DNA of 64,000 bases from Williamsia sp. 1138 (GTDB lineage: Bacteria > Actinomycetota > Actinomycetes > Mycobacteriales > Mycobacteriaceae), in the NCBI RefSeq assembly GCF_002095435.2, contig NZ_MJEJ02000051.1, positions 124,001 to 188,000 of the forward strand. The letters are read 5' to 3'. Below the pieces are notes generated by a model. The model was given only the letters and a program-made list of their open reading frames with translations, searched no databases and was not told the DNA's origin. The position numbers and the translations under genes are program-made. This document shows, piece after piece, positions 61,203-64,000 of this stretch. Every line of letters begins with the position of its first letter. Within the stretch, counting starts at the first letter, position 1.

Positions 61203-61547
61203 GTACTTCACTTTCATGTGCAGTTGGTCGTCGGCTCCCGGTTGGTCGCCGACCCTGGCACCTGACACGTGTGGAACCCGCAGCGGAGCATTGCCACTGC
61301 CCGGGACTGCCCACACGCTGTGTCGTCCGAGGTGAATCGGCAGACCGCAGGCGCGCGAAGTCACTCCCGCCGCAGCGAGAGCGCCACATGAGTCTACGCT
61401 CGCGGGCCCCTGAGACGAAATCGCATCCGATGGGCGATCACGACGTGTTGTCAAGGCCCCGGTGCGAACTGTGGACGGCCGCATCATCCATCCCCAATGG
61501 TGCACTTGACCTCGACGGATCGGTTCACATCGCCCATCGTCGACGGC
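61203..61547. promoter_or_regulatory. 345-bp divergent gap: rpsB leader and promoters
   Basis: No gene seen. On the minus strand, TAGACT at 61391-61396 is the best -10 candidate for rpsB, giving a leader of about 180 bases. An imperfect stem (GGTCGTCGGC with GTCGCCGACC, about 61226-61254) lies in the leader, in keeping with autoregulated ribosomal leaders. The plus-strand promoter of the M23 gene must lie at the right end, with TTGTCA at about 61448 as a weak -35 candidate. Confidence 0.35.
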
Positions 61548-62099
61548 ATGCGATTCTGGTGGGCTCTCCTGCGCGCGACAGTGCTGTTGACGGTGCTCGC
61601 CACCGCGCCGCCCTTCTTGGCAGAGCTGTCCGCGTCGCCCGCACAAGCGGCGCCGCAGGGTTCGACCGACTTCGATTGGCCGTTGGTACCGATCCCGACC
61701 GTCGTGAAGGGTTTCGCGCCACCCTCCGAGCGATGGTTGCCCGGTCATCGTGGCGTCGATCTGGCGGCTCCCGCCGGCGCGGTCGTGCGTGCCGCAGGGC
61801 AGGGCGTGATCAATTTCGCGGGGACGGTCGGCGGCAAGCCTGTCGTGTCCATCCGACACTCCGACGGGCTGCTGACCACATACGAACCGGTGGCCGCGTC
61901 GGTCAGGTCGGGGCAGCCGGTCAGCAGAGGCTCGCCGATCGGGACCCTGGTGACCGGGCATGCGGGCTGCAGCAGCCCATGCCTGCACTGGGGTGCGCGC
62001 CGGGGTTCCGGGGCGTCTGCGGTGTACTTCGATCCACTCGCGCTACTCGGTCGGATTCAGGTTCGGCTCAAACCGGTGGCCCCGGAAGACGGGCGGTGA
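61548..62099 (+). CDS. Secreted M23 (LytM-fold) peptidase-like protein
   Basis: 183 residues from the [20 protein letters not shown] signal peptide ends near SPAQA (~31-35). The LytM domain has GHRGVDL (His67, Asp71) and [15 protein letters not shown]. The final metal motif reads CLHWG, so the first His of HxH is Cys. From memory, Rv2891-type actinobacterial proteins share this change. It may be a cell-wall hydrolase with altered metal site or an inactive binding protein. Lies between rpsB and xerC, as in M. tuberculosis. Confidence 0.87.
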   Translation: MRFWWALLRATVLLTVLATAPPFLAELSASPAQAAPQGSTDFDWPLVPIPTVVKGFAPPSERWLPGHRGVDLAAPAGAVVRAAGQGVINFAGTVGGKPVVSIRHSDGLLTTYEPVAASVRSGQPVSRGSPIGTLVTGHAGCSSPCLHWGARRGSGASAVYFDPLALLGRIQVRLKPVAPEDGR

Positions 62100-62119
62100 A
62101 GAGAAAGACTGAACGGGCG

Positions 62120-63019
62120 TCAGGCTCGTGGATGCGCCTGATCGTGAACCTTGCGTAGCCGTTCGACGCTGACGTGGGTGTACAGCTGCGTCGTCGCCAA
62201 GCTGGCATGCCCGAGCAGCTCCTGCACCACACGGAGATCGGCCCCACCCTCGAGCAGATGAGTGGCCGCGCTGTGCCGTAGTCCGTGCGGGCCGAGATCC
62301 GGGGTGCCGGGCAGTGCCCCCAGCACTCGATGGACCACGGTCCGGGCCATCCGCTGATCGAGTCGACCACCTTTCGCCCCCACCAGCAGAGCGTTGCCCG
62401 CGGCGGCCTGCGCAAGTGCGGGCCGGCCACTGCGCAACCAGGTATCCAGGGCCGCGGCAGCAGGTGCACCGTAGGGCACGGTCCGCTCCTTGTTGCCTTT
62501 ACCGATGACACGCAACACATTTCGCGAGGGGTCTATGTCTCCGATGTCGAGACCGCAGAGCTCGCCCACCCGGATACCGGTGGCATACAGCACTTCGACG
62601 ATCACCCGGTCTCGTTGCGAGAGAGGCGCATCGGGGTCGTGGTCCGGTTCGGACGGCTCCATCGCGGCAGCAGCTTGGCTCGTACTCAGGACACCGGGCA
62701 GCGTTCGGTGCGCACGCGGCGCCTGCAGCCGGGTACCGGGGTCGACGGCGAGAATGCCCTCGCGCGTCGCCCATGCCGTGAATCTCTTGGCGGACGAAAC
62801 CTGCCTGGCGATGGTGGTGCGAGCGGCCCCCCGCTTGCTGTGTGAGGCCAACCATGCGCGCAAGACCGGCAGATCGATCGCGGCCGGTGACAATCCGCGC
62901 GCACCGGCAAAGCTCACCAGGGATCGAATGTCACCGAGGTAGGCGCGCACCGTGTGCTCGCTGTGACCACATTCGAGCCGGAGATGGCTCTCATAGTCGT
63001 CGATGATCGTTGCACTCAC
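62120..63019 (-). CDS. xerC: Tyrosine recombinase XerC
   Basis: About 299 residues. SAM-like DNA-binding N-domain (~1-95) and catalytic domain with Arg in [24 protein letters not shown] (HxxR), LGHASL and the nucleophile Tyr in TTQLYTHV. It resolves chromosome dimers with XerD at dif; no dif-like site is visible here. Start is uncertain between GTGs at 63025 and 63019. It converges on the M23 gene with 20 bases between. Confidence 0.94.
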   Translation of the reverse strand: MSATIIDDYESHLRLECGHSEHTVRAYLGDIRSLVSFAGARGLSPAAIDLPVLRAWLASHSKRGAARTTIARQVSSAKRFTAWATREGILAVDPGTRLQAPRAHRTLPGVLSTSQAAAAMEPSEPDHDPDAPLSQRDRVIVEVLYATGIRVGELCGLDIGDIDPSRNVLRVIGKGNKERTVPYGAPAAAALDTWLRSGRPALAQAAAGNALLVGAKGGRLDQRMARTVVHRVLGALPGTPDLGPHGLRHSAATHLLEGGADLRVVQELLGHASLATTQLYTHVSVERLRKVHDQAHPRA

Positions 63020-63080
63020 CTGCACAGCCAACCGATCGGGGTGACGGCCCGCAAGCCGCCACACCAGGTCGCGCCCATAT

Positions 63081-63131
63081 TGTGTTGTTCTGGCGAAGCC
63101 GACCTGGGCCTTTGCTCGCCAAAACAACACA
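63081..63131 (-). repeat. Dispersed stem-loop repeat, copy 3
   Basis: Arms 63081-63096 and 63116-63131 pair at 15 of 16 positions. The loop core CCCAGGTCGGC is on the minus strand, opposite to copies 1 and 2. It begins 8 bases after the viuB stop, upstream of xerC. Confidence 0.75.
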
Positions 63132-63139
63132 TCATCGCC

Positions 63140-63988
63140 TCAGGCGGTGATCCCGGCCTTTTCGTCTCGACTGCGCTGACTGGCCTTCCATTCACGGAAG
63201 CCCTCTTCCGTGTGTCCACGACGCCAATACCCACTGATCGACGCGTTCGCGGCCCCGACCCCCCGTTCCTTGCGGATGTATCCGCGGAGGTTCTGCATCA
63301 CCACTTCGGCCTCACCGTGGATGAAGACCTGCACCGAGCCCGGCAGCCATTCCGCGTTGCGGACGGCTGCGACAAGAGGTGCGTTGGCGCCGCCTTGGGC
63401 ATCACTGACGGCGTCTGAACTGACGCCTCGGTGCAGCCACGTTATCTGCGCGGTGTCCGGCGCGGCGAGTTCGATCTCGTCCTCCGGTCCGGCGACCTCG
63501 ATGAAGGCCTTCGCGACGGTACCTGCGGGCATCGACTCGAGTGCCGCGGCGAGGGCAGGTAGGCCCGCCTCGTCGGAGGCCAGCAGGTGCCAGTCGACAT
63601 CGGTCTTGGGTCGGTAGCCACTACCCGGGCCGAAGAACTTGATCACCTCACCGGGCTGGGCATTGGCCGCCCAGGGCCCCGCCACTCCATCGTCGCCGTG
63701 TACGACGAAGTCGACGGCGATCTCGCGAGCTGTCCGGTCGACGCTACGCACGGTGTAGGTACGCAGAATCGTGGGTTCGTCCGCACTCAACGTGTCGCGG
63801 ACTGTTCCCAGACCGGACTTCGCCGCTCGGTCCGCCGCATCGGCGGGAAAGATGAACTTGACGTACATGTCGGTGTCGTCCGACGCCTGGAAGTCGTCGA
63901 ACCCGGCACCGCCGAGGTACACCCGCACGAGATGTGGGGAGATCTGTTCGGTCCGCTGCACCGTCATGGTGTTTTCTCGCTTGGCCAC
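63140..63988 (-). CDS. viuB: Siderophore-interacting FAD-binding reductase (ViuB-like)
   Basis: 282 residues from a GTG with GAGGA just upstream at the window edge, so the gene is complete. FAD motif RTYTVR (76-81), the SIP C-terminal domain with FIHGEAEVVMQNLRGYIRKE and ISGYWRRGHTEEGFREW. It releases iron from ferric siderophores in the cytosol. Position after xerC matches Rv2895c. Confidence 0.93.
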   Translation of the reverse strand: MAKRENTMTVQRTEQISPHLVRVYLGGAGFDDFQASDDTDMYVKFIFPADAADRAAKSGLGTVRDTLSADEPTILRTYTVRSVDRTAREIAVDFVVHGDDGVAGPWAANAQPGEVIKFFGPGSGYRPKTDVDWHLLASDEAGLPALAAALESMPAGTVAKAFIEVAGPEDEIELAAPDTAQITWLHRGVSSDAVSDAQGGANAPLVAAVRNAEWLPGSVQVFIHGEAEVVMQNLRGYIRKERGVGAANASISGYWRRGHTEEGFREWKASQRSRDEKAGITA

Positions 63989-64000
63989 GCGAAAGTCCTC

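Noticed and set aside
62120-63131. dif or attachment site beside xerC
   Set aside because: No sequence resembling the actinobacterial dif palindrome and no integrase-type mobile genes; XerC here is the housekeeping enzyme.

Overview
The window is a GC-rich chromosomal segment from an actinomycete of the Mycobacteriales, most likely Gordonia or a close relative. Three things point there: mycothiol-linked mtr, mycobacterial-type genes (pptT, efpA, rip1, pepR), and a gene order that follows the Mycobacterium tuberculosis stretch from aldR/ald to viuB, with blocks missing and others inserted. The genus is an inference from gene content. I see no phage, insertion sequence, tRNA, rRNA or CRISPR array.

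Layout. 1-9 kb: an aldR fragment diverges from ald; then, on the minus strand, ribF, rpsO, pnp, an M16 peptidase and a cNMP/CBS/DUF294 protein. 9-18 kb: mntR; truB-pptT-pptH; an inserted pair of a large LuxR-type ATPase regulator and a DUF2235 hydrolase; MATE pump. 18-25 kb: the classic rimP-nusA-ylxR-infB-ylxP-rbfA-nrnA translation operon. 25-31 kb: two small ferritin-like proteins, proS, yaaA, efpA and cysG. 32-36 kb: cobB, cobO, a fused Mg-chelatase-like I-D protein and a GNAT. 36-43 kb: mqo, two hydrolases, mtr, cobQ and map. 44-47 kb: a haem ABC uptake operon (hmuTUV type). 47-54 kb: PBP lipoprotein, GNAT, ispG-rip1-dxr and puuE-type allantoinase. 54-64 kb: small membrane and ankyrin proteins, rlmN, cdsA-frr-pyrH-tsf-rpsB, M23 protein, xerC and viuB.

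Most genes are housekeeping: translation, isoprenoid and cobalamin synthesis, cell envelope and metal handling. Tight 4-17 bp overlaps mark several translationally coupled operons.

The most unusual features are non-coding. A dispersed stem-loop family has three copies (1651, 28737, 63081), each just after a stop codon, with covarying stems and a conserved loop core. A second copy of the infB 3' end lies beyond its stop codon. A 17-bp perfect inverted repeat covers the 5' end of the M16 peptidase gene, which has no ordinary start codon upstream. A triple 33-bp hairpin array lies between rpsO and pnp. No clearly new multi-gene system was found; the best protein-level candidates are the LuxR-DUF2235 pair and the ferritin-like pair.
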